Notes under the pieces: model-generated | Seen by the model: only the letters and a program-made list of their open reading frames with translations | Databases searched by the model: none | What the model was told of the DNA's origin: nothing | Part shown: positions 1 through 11,304 of the stretch, piece by piece | Layout of the letters: every line of letters begins with the position of its first letter | Position numbering within the stretch: the first letter of the stretch is position 1 | Origin: Ophthalmolycus amberensis | Lineage: Eukaryota; Chordata; Actinopteri; Perciformes; Zoarcidae | Direction: 5' to 3' | DNA: 64,000 bases | Assembly: GCA_024529925.1 (NCBI GenBank) | Contig: JAFEUB010000895.1 | Span: 718,501-782,500, forward strand | Position numbers and translations under genes: made by a program

Positions 1-3000
1 CGAACTACCCATACAAAATATGTATGCACTCTGCTGGTGCTGTAATGTACTGCTTTTGTCCAAAGTGGCTTCATTAGAGGGCGTACATATTTAGTATGGG
101 TGGTTTCCGAAATAATGGAAACACTATCTTTGGCAGCATGAAAGCAGAGTAAGATAAAAACCTACCTAAAGTTAGTTTGCAGAATTTCAACTGGAGAGGC
201 ATCAGTCCAATTGTACCTTGTTGCCAAGAAATCAGGGTGTAAGGAAAGGATAGCTCATCAACCTGGCTGCAATAAGCTGCTGCAAATGAAACTTGGTTTA
301 GTTCTAACAGGTTTGCTAAGTGTAGATTTCACAGTCTATAGTTCTTTGAGACACCTCTTTAAGGAACGCAACGGTGTATCGCCCCCAATACACAAGATTA
401 TTGCGAGTGAGTCACACCACTAACATCGATCAATGTTTCTACCGTCGCTGCTGTTGAAGGTTGTATGTCATATCAGGCACAAGACCCAATCAAATATGAC
501 CGGGCCCATGAACTTACTCTGATACAGTATGCAATGAAACACATTCAAAGCACGTTGGAGTATAGGAGTGCAGTCTGAAAGGGCGTCATGGTACACAGGC
601 ACCTGACTGTGTGCTGATTACATGTTGTTTAATGGCATGCCAGCAGTCTGACTGAAATAGAACAAGTTCCTCTTACAATTGCCAGCTATAAATATTTCAC
701 AACCTTCAATGGAAAACTTTTTTTGTCTTTGTTCTGCACAACTGCAACACGACCAGGCTCTCTGTTAGATGGGGCGATGGCTGAGATGAAGGACGGTGTG
801 TTTCAAAAAGAACAGTTTATATAGTCACACGTTGACGGGTCACTTTCATGTTAGATTGGTAGAAGGAGACGGAGCGCGGGGGATCCAAAGCCTGTCATGC
901 TGTTTCTGAAAAAGTAATTTGCTTTTCTTCGGTGAGGACGGATTTAACTGTTGGGGGAGATCAGTAGCCATAGAAGATGGAGCCCAATGAAATTCTTTAA
1001 ATAGTGTTCGAGGACGCCAGTTGATGCTGATGCAGTGATTAAGATGAATGCAGTGTAGTGTCATCAGCCAAGCCTGACTGAAATAATTAGGTTTCAATTA
1101 ATATGTGATTTACATGCTAAAAATGGCCCATTTGAATTCAACCTGTCGATAATTTATACTGTTTAGTGAGTAAATATATCTGCTAATAACATACATCTTA
1201 AAATCTGACCTTTTTCAACCCTGCCTTGTTGGCCGCGTGGAAAAGCCTTGAAACAGCACTGAGATGATGGGACACTAAAATGCAATTTGGTATGAGTCGC
1301 CTATGTCACAAACAAATCAGGCTAACCTACTTCTTTAACAGTCAAATGTTTTTCCTTTGTGTATAAATTACGAAGACATTAGTATATATTAAGACATTCA
1401 CTGACCCTCTGAGGATATTTTGGGTTGTTGTTTTTTGAGGAAAATGTGTCAGATTATTGCCGTACTCTTCCAGTCAAAATGTCACGATGCTTTCTGACCA
1501 AAGAGCTATTTCAGTGTAGAGGAGTGAGACATTTCAGGCGAAATCCTCATTGCCTGACAAATGTTCTCTCAGCCTTTTGGCCTGACGGTTTGAGTGTGTA
1601 GGTAGGTGGACAAAGAGGAGAGGGAGGATAGAAGTGGAGGAAGACGAGACAAGAGCCACTGTGTGTTTTCCTAGAAGCTGCCTGGAATCAGAGCGACCGC
1701 TTGTACCAGTGCACTGCACTGCAGCTGTTCGTTACCTGCAGCAATTGTTGTCATGAGCACTAAATTAATACCTTATATTGATTCTATTGGCTGCAACATT
1801 GCATTCATAATAAAGTGAGAGAAGCGAAAACTGGCAGTTTAGGAATATTTGTTCTACAAAAGGTCTGTGTGTTTGCAGCCATGACCGTTGCACTCTTAAA
1901 GCAGGCACCCACTAGATGCAGCTTTTTTTATATGGAGACCTCACAGTAATGAGCATAATTTGTATCTCTGGTTAGAGCGACAATATGGCTGCTGATGCAA
2001 CCATCAACAGAAATGGAAAGCATGTTTTGATAATGTTCAGGACATCCCTGATGAAGTCAAGAGCATGGGAGAAGTAGGGTGTGCCGACCTTTTGACAACA
2101 GAGGGGAGTGATGACTGTTTCGCAGTTGGTGTTCGTTTTACAGATTGTAGAATCATTACTTTTAAACGTGACAATTTAAAAAGTTTGATAACGTGAACGT
2201 TCGTCGGGTTGAACATACGGAGAATTATCAACTGAATATGCAACTTTCAGCGAGTTTTAGCTCATCGTTTAGCTGTCAGGCCCACGACTTTGCGGTTCTG
2301 GTTCACTTTTGCGCATATTTGATTGTCCCCCACAGCACCGTGGCCTTGCCTGATGATTTTTTGTGGCGACAGGTTCAACTTTTTTTCCAGACAACCCTAC
2401 GGAGTTGTTTTTGCTGCACCGCTGGACTGGTCTCATTCAAATGTATGAGAGGGCTGCGTTTTGTTCATGCAGGGCTGAATCTGAATGTGGCTTTCTGGCT
2501 AAAGAGACAACACCAGAACAAGGCTCCTCTGGTGCAAATGTGGGTGATGTTTCTAATATGACCTAATATGCACATGTGTCTTGTTGCCTGTAGTCACAGA
2601 GCAGTTCAAGACAAAGCTGGACCTTTATCCTTGGAGTCACTGATAATAACTGTCAGTTAAACATCTACAAAGAAATACAAAGGTCTGTGTGTAAAGTGGT
2701 ATTGGTGGTGGGTCCTCCCAGCCGTCCCAGAAGCCTCGTTCTCCTACCTGCTGCTGGGTTGTCATATTTTCCACTGTGGGTTGAAGCAACAGACCATCCA
2801 GGCTCAATAGAGCCTCCATTCATTCATTGAACCGTGAGAGGGAGGTGGAGGCTGCACCCAGTAACGGCTGCTGCTCTCTTCTCCTTGTGAATAGGTGTGG
2901 ATGTAAAAAGGTTCTGACTCATGAACTGTTCGTTTCATCGCTCAGGAGAGACCGGTGCTGGTCATAATCCAGACTCGAGGGAGTTTTTGTGGAATGAAAA

Positions 3001-4480
3001 AGAGAGGCAGCATTGTTGCGTGGAGAGGAACAGGCTTTGCTCTGTCTGTGGTCCTTTTTAATGAGATCCTGCGTTAACATACGTGTTTACTGTAAACCCT
3101 TCCTGCCGGTTAGTCTGAAATACACTGTTTAGCAAGGTGTTGATCTACTGACGAGCTCAAAGAACCCAAAAGAGAGAATATTTCTTTGCTGATCCAATAT
3201 TTACCGGCATGGGAATCAAAATGTGCTTTTCCTAATCAGATTCCTGGTGTTACAAATTGCCTTCATGCATATGTGATTTTGTCCATGCACCCTTTTTCTG
3301 CCTCTCACTTTATGATTAATGGGTCAGGGTTGAGATGAGGGCCTCTGGCTGACAGTGGAACAATTAATACCACACTCCGCTGCTGAGACTGAACCCCCCC
3401 CCCCCCCCCACACCACGACCTCCCAGCGACTGTCAGACAACTGCTGAACACTACAATACAGACCCAGTAAACAAGATGAATATTCCTCGAATTAAACCGT
3501 TTTTTTTGACTGGGAAGTGGGCATGTTATGTTATTTCAGTGTTTGTTTAATAGCGCAGCCAGGTAGCCGACACAGATCAAGAAAACTTCAGTTTCAAAGG
3601 CTTACAATCAGATGACATTTCACAGCTCTCTTAGCCAATGGAGTAGAGACTCGACAGTGTGTCTATTATGGCTGTCACAACTTTAATGAAAATTGAATCT
3701 CCTTGTCATTTATGTACTCCCTGAAAAGCTGCATTTCTTCAGCAAATGCAATTTTTTTTTGCATTGCTAAAAAACTATATTAACACCCCGTCTGTATTCC
3801 ACATCCGCTACCGTCGACTTCTGACATGAAGCCAAAAGCTCACTTCCCTTTCTTTCGCTTCAAGGAATCCCTTTGCTGATTCAATCTCCTTCAAGGAAAA
3901 TTAATTGCATTCTTGCATGTTGTGCAAGAAGGGAGATGGTCCGAGACAGATAAACGGTCTGGCTTTTACTGTAACATTTAAGGCGGGGAGCTGATACTTT
4001 CACCATGAGGAAACTACAGTGTGTGTTCAGCACCTACAAGTCAAGAATGCCAGACTTTAACAACTGGAAGATATCAGCGGAAGATGGAGGGGAGGGATGC
4101 GATTTCACGAGATAGATGGTGTCATAAAGAGTTCACTGACAAGATGAGGAGCTTTGAAAGAGATGATATCGAGACAGAGTTTGCTCTATGAAGTAGGGGG
4201 GGAGGGGGACAAAGCAGAGTAAAGTCATGGCCGGGTTACTGCAGGGAAGAGAGAGCTACTAGAGTCCTTTAGCGTAGAAGAGCAGAGTACAGAGTTGCAT
4301 CAAACTAGGTGTGAAGCGGTTCAGTGTGTTTCAGCTACATTGAGTTCACAGGGAGGAGAGCCTAGCTATGCTCCTTTCTGTTCTCACACACTTGTTATTA
4401 TTGGTTGGAAACCTTTCTTTGATTCATAAATAGGTGCTTTAACCTCCTGGCTGTAAAACCGCCACTGTCACATAACATGT
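1..4480. other. Non-coding, probably zdhhc8 intron 1 (5' part)
   Basis: I see no convincing exon, RNA gene or intact transposon here. Open reading frames are short, lack splice-consistent homology and have no recognisable domain. A C16 run lies at 3394-3409. The stretch is most likely part of the long first intron of zdhhc8, because no exon encoding the N-terminal KYIPV-type segment of that protein was found before exon 2; an intergenic identity cannot be excluded. Confidence 0.5.
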
Positions 4481-4488
4481 CTTATTGG

Positions 4489-6087
4489 CAGTGGTGTATA
4501 AAGTACTCAAAAGCCATACTTGAGTAAAAGTAAAGATACCTTACTGGAAAACTACTCAAGTAAAAGTAAAAAGTCACCTATTAGAATACTACTTGAGTAA
4601 AAGTCTTAAAGTATCTGATATTTATTGTACTTAAGTACAAAAGTACTTAAGTATCAAAAGTAATTTTCTGATATTAAATGAACATCATAACCTGAACATT
4701 AAATGAACATCATAACCTGTTCATTGAAAGTAAAAGTACAAGTAAATGCTGTTAATAAAAAAGCGAAGGGTCATAATTTTGAGAATTATGAAGTTTATTC
4801 TTTTAAGTGCTGTGGCCACCATGACCAAGGACATGGAGCTGTGTTGACAATAATTGGGTTGGCTGTGATCCATGCAGGAGCAACAATGTTCAACATAATA
4901 TATTGTACATAAGTATACTTTTGCATCTACTATGAACTTATCATCATAATTCTCCGAAAAGCAATATGACACTATGAAGGAGTTGTAACAGTACGTTTAT
5001 AAGTATGCTCATTAGACTAGAGGATGTAGAGGGCAAATGCATAATATTGTGTTCAGCAAAACATATCCACTTGATGCATCAGGTCAGTGTTTTGAGAAAG
5101 GACACCTGCCTTGTAAACTCCTATGGGCCTGAATTGAACACAATGGGAAAAGGTTTTGCTCAAGCTGAATCTGCAATTGGGCGACTGCTACCATCATAAC
5201 GCCATCTGATCATCCACAACATGACTCAAATATCAAAACATGATCAATACTAAAGCAACAACACAGTCATTACCGTACTTGAAACTGAAACATGTCCTGT
5301 TCATCTTCAAAATGGAGAATTCAGTCTCGCTCTTCTTGGGCTGAAGACTAGTCCTGCGATGCTAAATAGCCTTTCACAGGCCGCTGAGGCAGGTAGAGGT
5401 GTGTTCAGCGTCACAGACAGCTTGCGCACAGCTGCGAAGGATTCCCCGAATGCTGCGCTCTCGCGGCTCCTGTCAATCCGTGTATATAGCTACAGCTAAC
5501 GTTAGCCAACAAGTGCTGCACAACTGTCAACACTTCCTCAGCTCACTAACTCGCTAGCGATCCACGGGTGTTGGTCTTCGTCACCACCGTAGTTTGTTGC
5601 GGGAGTAGCAGGTGCTTCCATTTCTGCTTCCATCATGAAATCAGTCATCGTAGAGTGGAATTCTACTCAGGTAGTCGCCCGCTAGCTTATAGCATGTAGC
5701 ATCCTGGGCATCACTGGGAATCAAAACACCGCGGCTTTGAGAGCACTTGTTTGCAATTGTGCATTAACGTGATTAACCAATGATTTAACTTGCTGCTAGG
5801 ACCACTGATTCACCAAACCTGCTTGCTTGCAGTCTGTGTTCCACCACAGTCCCCGACGCTGGTCTCATGATTCATTTTGTTTCTAAAGATAGATTTGATT
5901 TTGTAGCGAGTAACGAAGGTTTCAGGGGAAATGTATCGGAGTCAAAGTATCAGTTTTCTTTGCAAAATGTAGTGAAGTAAAAGTAAAAGTAAATAGAAAT
6001 ATAAGTAGTAAAGTAAAGTACAGATACCCAAAAAAACTACTTAAGTACAGTAACGAAGTATTTCTACTTCGTTACTATACACCACTG
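4489..6087 (-). mobile_element. hAT-superfamily element, Tol2-like ends, 8-bp TSD
   Basis: A 1.6-kb element with terminal inverted repeats that begin CAGTGGTGTATA on the left and end TATACACCACTG on the right. It is flanked by a perfect 8-bp target duplication, CTTATTGG, at 4481-4488 and 6088-6095. Eight-base duplications and CAG-type ends define hAT elements. The subterminal DNA is full of short TACTTAAGTAC and AAGTAAAAGTA motifs, as in Tol2. The interior carries only a C-terminal transposase remnant on the minus strand, so it is a non-autonomous, internally deleted copy. The intact duplication suggests fairly recent insertion. Confidence 0.92.
5307..5460 (-). pseudogene. hAT transposase C-terminal remnant
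   Basis: On the minus strand an open stretch reads ...LNTPLPASAACERLFSIAG, then LVFSPRRARL, and stops at 5307-5309. This is the hAT C-terminal dimerisation signature (CERLFS.AG followed by a basic R..RL motif). The upstream catalytic and BED-finger parts are absent inside the element, so the fragment cannot encode an active transposase. Its place inside the inverted repeats shows which superfamily built the element. Confidence 0.85.
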
Positions 6088-6095
6088 CTTATTGG

Positions 6096-7100
6096 TTGCT
6101 CTAATCGCTTCACATTCGAGATTCAGCCTGCTCATGTAATGTCATGTGACATGCTGATGGTGTCAGGCCTGTTGTAGTTCTCACAACGAGTGTGCTGTTC
6201 AGTCCGATGCCTGATGGGCAGAGCAGCATGGATCTCTGGCTCATCATTCACTGATGATGGCTCAAAAGGGCAGTTCTCAAGTGTCCTGTTTGTACAACCT
6301 GGAGCAGAGCAAAGCGTTGTCCGTGCTGAGTGTCAGATGTTAGAAACTAAAACAAGACGTGAGTTCATGCATCTGAAGCGCAGATTCAGAAATATGGCTA
6401 ATGTATTCCAGATTAACTCCGGCTCATTTCATCTTTTATTGCCTTGTTCTAAATTAAATTTTCACAGAATGTTGACTCAGCGAACTAACGTGCCTGGATT
6501 TAATTGTCACTTGACAGTGTCTGAAACTGAGACACATTATCTTACATGGAATATTAAGCAAAATGTATTTTTTACTATTATCATGCTGCCTGACTTGTGT
6601 GGTACTTGCACCTCAGAAGCACTGAGTGTGAAGTAGGCTATATCAAAGGGTCACTCAGTGAATCCACTGTTTTGTTGCACTCTCAGGTTGGAGAAGTCTC
6701 ACCACACCTGCTGATACCCAATGACAATATGTCCACTCTTTCATATCCCACCTAGAGCATCACGCCACCTGTTTCCTCTGCGCCTGGCTTTCTCTCTCTC
6801 TCTGTCATCTCTGGACGTTTCAGTGGCGTCTGTGTCGCTGAGATTCAGCCCCAGGAGAAAGAGTGTGGGCACAAAGTGCTGAGTGTATCTCTGCCAAGCC
6901 AAGAAGGCTGCAGCGCTGATGATGAGATCCATTTTTTTGAAACGTCAGCCCCAGGAATGTTGTGATGGATTTGGCTTCAACAGGTCCCAACGTCGTAAAT
7001 ATGGAACTATAGACTGTGTGCTGTCCACAAGAAGCTCACAGGACATCATAATGAGAGCAGAGCACATTATGTCTGTATATGTTCACTAAAATACAACTGT
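6096..7100. other. Non-coding, nothing recognised
   Basis: Unique-looking sequence between the hAT element and the NRF1-like site near 7118. A 148-codon open frame at 6190-6636 has low-complexity coding character and no domain I recognise, so I do not call it. Confidence 0.4.
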
Positions 7101-7117
7101 GTTTACTGCTGGAATAC

Positions 7118-7770
7118 GCATGCGCACGGACTCTGCATTGTTCTAAGTTAGAGGCTGGAAACACGACAAGGTTTGAGCTAGCTGGCTCTTACTGAGTGAT
7201 GAGGAAGTGAACGAGCTGATGGAATAAACGAGGCTTCACGCTAACGACGTACTCTGTAAGTACTTGAACTACTTTATTCCAGTATTGCAAACCGAAATAT
7301 TATTACCATACCATTAATATCATGTTATGATCATCATGCGGGCGAGGCTGCTAGCTTGTTAGCATGTAGCGTTAGCAGGTTACGAACAGTAAACCTAAAC
7401 AGTAAACAGTAGACATGTGTGTTAGTTAATGTACTGTACTAACGTTAATAGATCATGGTCAAAACATTGTTGTTTGGGTTATGGCAATATATAAACAATA
7501 TTGTGTAATATCCAGGTCAGCATCGTTCCGTTGAAGACACGTCTATGGTCTCCGGTGTAGAGACGTTCAAAACTGGTCTAAGTCAATATGTTTTTCTAAT
7601 ATTTGTTTTATTTACAGATGTCCAGCTTGAAAATATGGCAGATCTCCTGAAACAGGCTCCTGTGTGGCTTTGAAAACGACATTTAAAGAAGGAAAAGGAG
7701 ATTATGTTTTTATATAAAGAACATTGTTATATTTATATTGTGCTTTAATAAATACAAATGAACTGTTGCT
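7118..7770 (+). other. Possible small transcription unit (promoter, one intron, poly(A))
   Basis: Several signals occur in the right order. There is an NRF1-type palindrome GCATGCGCA at 7118-7126, a strong donor CTCT|GTAAGT at 7256, an acceptor TTATTTACAG ending at 7617, a 12-codon open frame (MADLLKQAPVWL) at 7635-7673 with A at -3 and G at +4, and AATAAA at 7747-7752. A compact non-coding RNA, a micropeptide gene or a domesticated promoter from a repeat would all fit. I do not recognise the peptide. The signals could also coincide by chance. Confidence 0.3.
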
Positions 7771-7839
7771 GTGTCACTTGGTCTTTTGTCCTGTAAGTGG
7801 AAACTGTTGATGTGTTATATACCCAGAAGCACTGTAAGC

Positions 7840-8240
7840 ATTTCGGCGTTGAATACACGGTGAGGTTGAATACACGGTGAGGTTGAATACACGGTTAAAC
7901 CACGGTGAAAAGTGAAAGGTTTTTACCGACTATTTGTAGACGTTGATTCAACGCTCACGTTTAGACCAGATATCAACGTGATGTCCAATACTGGCTTTCA
8001 ACTGATAAATGTGGATGTGGTTTCTTAGTAAGCCTCTAAATCATGATATATTAGTATTAGCACAATGTAGAGGACGAAAAATGATAGTATTGCAAATCAC
8101 GGTTAAATCTGGTCTAAGCGTGAACGTCTTTTCAACGTCTACAAATAGTCGGGCGAAAAAACTTTCACTTTTGAACGTCTTTTCAACGTCAGGCATAGAC
8201 GTCTTTTAAACGTCTTTTGAACCAAAAAATGCTCACTGGG
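7840..8240. repeat. Foldback (MITE-like) repeat with AACGTC motifs
   Basis: Arms at about 7906-7970 and 8108-8174 are inverted copies of each other; each holds GACTATTTGTAGACGTTG or its complement, plus a run reading AGTGAAAG or CTTTCACT. Outside the arms are short tandem motifs: GAATACACGGTGAGGTT on the left and CGTCTTTTCAACGTC on the right. The outer ends resemble CCCAGTGAGC. No target duplication was pinned down, so the exact limits are uncertain. The structure suggests a non-autonomous DNA transposon. Confidence 0.65.
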
Positions 8241-8299
8241 ATGCTTTTATTTTTTGCTTATTTGATTATACGTATTTATTTTTAAATGATGTTGTTAGT

Positions 8300-8470
8300 C
8301 ACGCTGGCAGCGGTCCACTACCATCCAGACTGAAATCTCTCAATAACTATTTAGTCGTAACTAGGATGGTAAACGTGTAACATAATACTTGCTAAATATC
8401 TGCATGTTAGCATTGTTAGTGTGAATTTGTTAACAGGCTGACATTAGCATTTAGCTCAAACCATTCCTGT
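8300..8470. repeat. Fragment of an abundant fish dispersed repeat
   Basis: Contains CCAGACTGAAATCTCTCAAT followed by text with GCTAACATGCAGATATTTAG-type words (here on the complementary strand). A related copy is at 26725-26990 (CCAGACTGAAATATCTCAAC). I know this wording as a high-copy percomorph repeat of unclear class. Limits are approximate. Confidence 0.4.
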
Positions 8471-10917
8471 GTAACAAGTAATAACAGATATAATCTGCCT
8501 CATTACAAGAAAACACATTGTCTGGCTACCAAGGCCCACGTCATTTAAACCCAAGTTATCACTACTGCTCTGTTTTTCATGGTGAACTCATCAGGTCCGG
8601 CCACAAAAAATTCAAGGGCTTTTAAGACAGCCAGGAACACTGTCCCACACTCGGATACCCCCGGCCTTTCCCTTCTTTTTGTATGTTGTTGAGCCGACGC
8701 AGCCGATGCATGTCACATTGTGTCCGCAACAAAAGCCAAGTTGGCACAGGCCGCACGAAATTCATATTTAGAAAGGTCGTGATTGTGCTCTTGTGAATAG
8801 CTGGCTCCACTGACTTGTCCCGGGGGCCTGTCAACCTTACCCCCCCCCCCCCCCCCCCTTATAACAACACAACACATTTGGACTACTACAATAGAATTCA
8901 TGTCCCCTTGCTTGCTGGCTCCTTCACCTACTTAAAGCGATAGGAGAGAAGAGGGATTACTCTTTCTGCAGTTTTCAATCCAGACCCCAATGGTTGTTAC
9001 CGTACTTGAAAAAATTGTTTTCATTACAGCTTTTTAAACAGTGCCCTGGGCCATTCTGTCAGCATGATAGGGGAAACTTGGTGGTATTGTAAAGGATACA
9101 AATTGGTTTCTGGCTCCGGGGGGAAAATTACAATTAGCACAGCTCAAACTCTAGTGCTTTCATGAGAGTTTACTGTGCTTTTGCCATGATCGCAGGGTGC
9201 CATCAACCTGCCCTGTGGCTGCTGTCAAAGCCAGACTTGCACCATATTCTCTCGTCACTCAGTGTACGCCAGGTGTTACGCAGCCGGACAGGCCTCTCAT
9301 TTTTTCAAGCGGCCTTGAGTTCAAAGAAGAGAAAGGAGAGTCTAAAGCAGATTATGTAACCCCCTTCTTTTCTTTCCACTTCTTCCTCCCACTCCTCTGA
9401 TCCAAAGTCGCTTCTGTCATCCATGTTGCCTCAGCACTCTCTCTGTGTGAACTTTCCTAAGATGTACCCTCAGTCTGGAATCAAGGAAATCTCCACTCTT
9501 TGCTGCCCTGAATGTTAATGACTCAACTTCTCACAATAGGACTAGAAGTGCAGATAGTGCAGAATTATAGCTGAGAAAAGCCTGTTCAGAAATACTTTGA
9601 CTAAATCAGTTCCTTCATTAAATGCTTGGCTGAGAAAGATCCCCCACATTTTGCTATTCCTGACATAGAGAGGGACACTCTGCCACTGAGCTGCGTGTTA
9701 ACAAAGTCCTGCTTTGAATAAGGGCTAAAATTGGTTCCAAGATGCTCTGTCCTTAATACTTTGGCAACTCCTGGTCCTAATATAAGTTTAAAATACTGAT
9801 CTATATTTGTGCTATGCTATATCTATTCTCATTTTACATGTGTATGGTCAAGTTTCTTGTACCACTTATGTATATTGCAGTGCTTAAAGCATTTATGGGT
9901 GTACTGGTTGATATTGGCAATCATCTCCAGGTTTTACTGACTTGACACAAAGACAAATGTTATACTAAATTAAATGAGAAGTGCCAATTCACCATTGTAT
10001 TTGAAAATAGCAGGCTCAGTCAAACCCTTCGGCACTCTCTCAAGGGGAAGGGTGGTGAAAGCCTTTTTTTTTTGTGGTTTTCCTCATTTCCACAGCTCAT
10101 TCAGGACTCAATGCTTTTGTTCCTCTGCCCATAATCCAGGAAAGGCAGAAAGAGGGAAGAAAAATAGGCGGGGGGGGGGGGGGGGGAAACACATAGACAT
10201 TCAGTGGGAGAGGAGAAAGAGGGTTGGGATTCCATTGGGTGGATTGGAGAGGATTTGGTCCTTCAAATAGAAGCACCTGTTCATCTTGGATTAGTAGGAA
10301 GCAGAGCTCTATTTTGGTTCAGTGTGGATGCTTGTCCATGACGCCCTGAGTCCTAATGGCTGCCTGGGTGTGGAGCGGATTCCTGGTGCTCTCATTTGGG
10401 CTTGTGGTGCGTGAGAACTCACCATCTGGGTTTAAAATTGTGTTACCTTTGGACAGACTTTGTGCTATTGCTGGTGCAGATGCCTTGCCGCTTGCTGATT
10501 ACTGGCTAACAGCAGAGCAACTGGTCAGCTCCCAGATGCCTCTCCAGATGTCACATAATTGTGTTAATTATAAGTGCAACAGTGCTGAAAAAGCATGCAT
10601 AATTTGGATGATTCCAAAGGTAAAGAAGGTTAAGGATGTGACTGGCCTTCCAAGGGTTGTGCCTCAGGCAAGGTGTTGGGATAATGAGGCAGGTTAAAAG
10701 GCTGGGAAGGTGTTGGTTAGTGCAGACCACACAAATCACAATAGGTGATAATGCTGTATAAATACTGGCATGTAAATATAAAGATTGGCTCCAGTTGTGA
10801 CAATTGCAGTTGACGCCTGCCTTAAAAATGCATTTCAAATACCTCTTGTGATCAAATTCAGCCTTTACAGTTGGTTTTATCTGCTAGTCTCAAGTGGCCA
10901 TCACCCTGGCTGAAAGC
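8471..10917. other. Non-coding, two long G/C runs
   Basis: No exon recognised. A C19 run is at 8840-8858 and a G17 run at 10170-10186. The open frames here are short and have no coding signature. Confidence 0.4.
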
Positions 10918-11304
10918 TTAAAGCAACAGTTTGACATTTGGGCAAATAAGCTTATTCACTTTCTTGCTGAGAGTTAGCTGAAGACCGATACCACTGTCAT
11001 GTCAGCACAGTAAATATTAAGCTACAGCTAGCAGCAATTTATCTTAGCATAGTAGAACGACTGTCCAATGGTAACAAAATCCTCCTACCTGCAGCCAGTT
11101 TAGTTCGTACAAAGATTTAGGTCTAAAAATGATGATTTGCCGCTTTCTTGACCCAGTACCAGTTGCCAAGTTACCTGCACAAACTCCAGGAAGTTATTCC
11201 AGTTATATATTTAAGGTACAGGCATGAAAGTGGAATTGATCTTATCTAACGCTCAGTAAGAAGAGGAATAAGCGCATTTCCAAAAATGTCATACTATTCC
11301 TTTA
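10918..11304. repeat. Foldback MITE-like repeat with ~85-bp inverted ends
   Basis: The left end runs AAAGCAACAGTTTGACATTT..., then GCTTATTCACTTTCTTGC. The right end, read in reverse complement, gives CTAAAGGAATAGTATGACAT..., then GCTTATTCCTCTTCTTAC. Both then carry a GAGNGTTAG word and an ATACCACTNTCATG-like word. The inverted ends are about 85 bp. The family is very common in fish introns, from my memory of such sequences, and has no coding capacity. Confidence 0.7.

Noticed and set aside
2193..2561. 122-codon open frame
   Set aside because: Overlapping frames of similar length, Cys/Phe-rich, no motif; chance.
6190..6636. 148-codon open frame on the plus strand
   Set aside because: No domain or homology recognised, no upstream promoter signal; composition is like the flanks.
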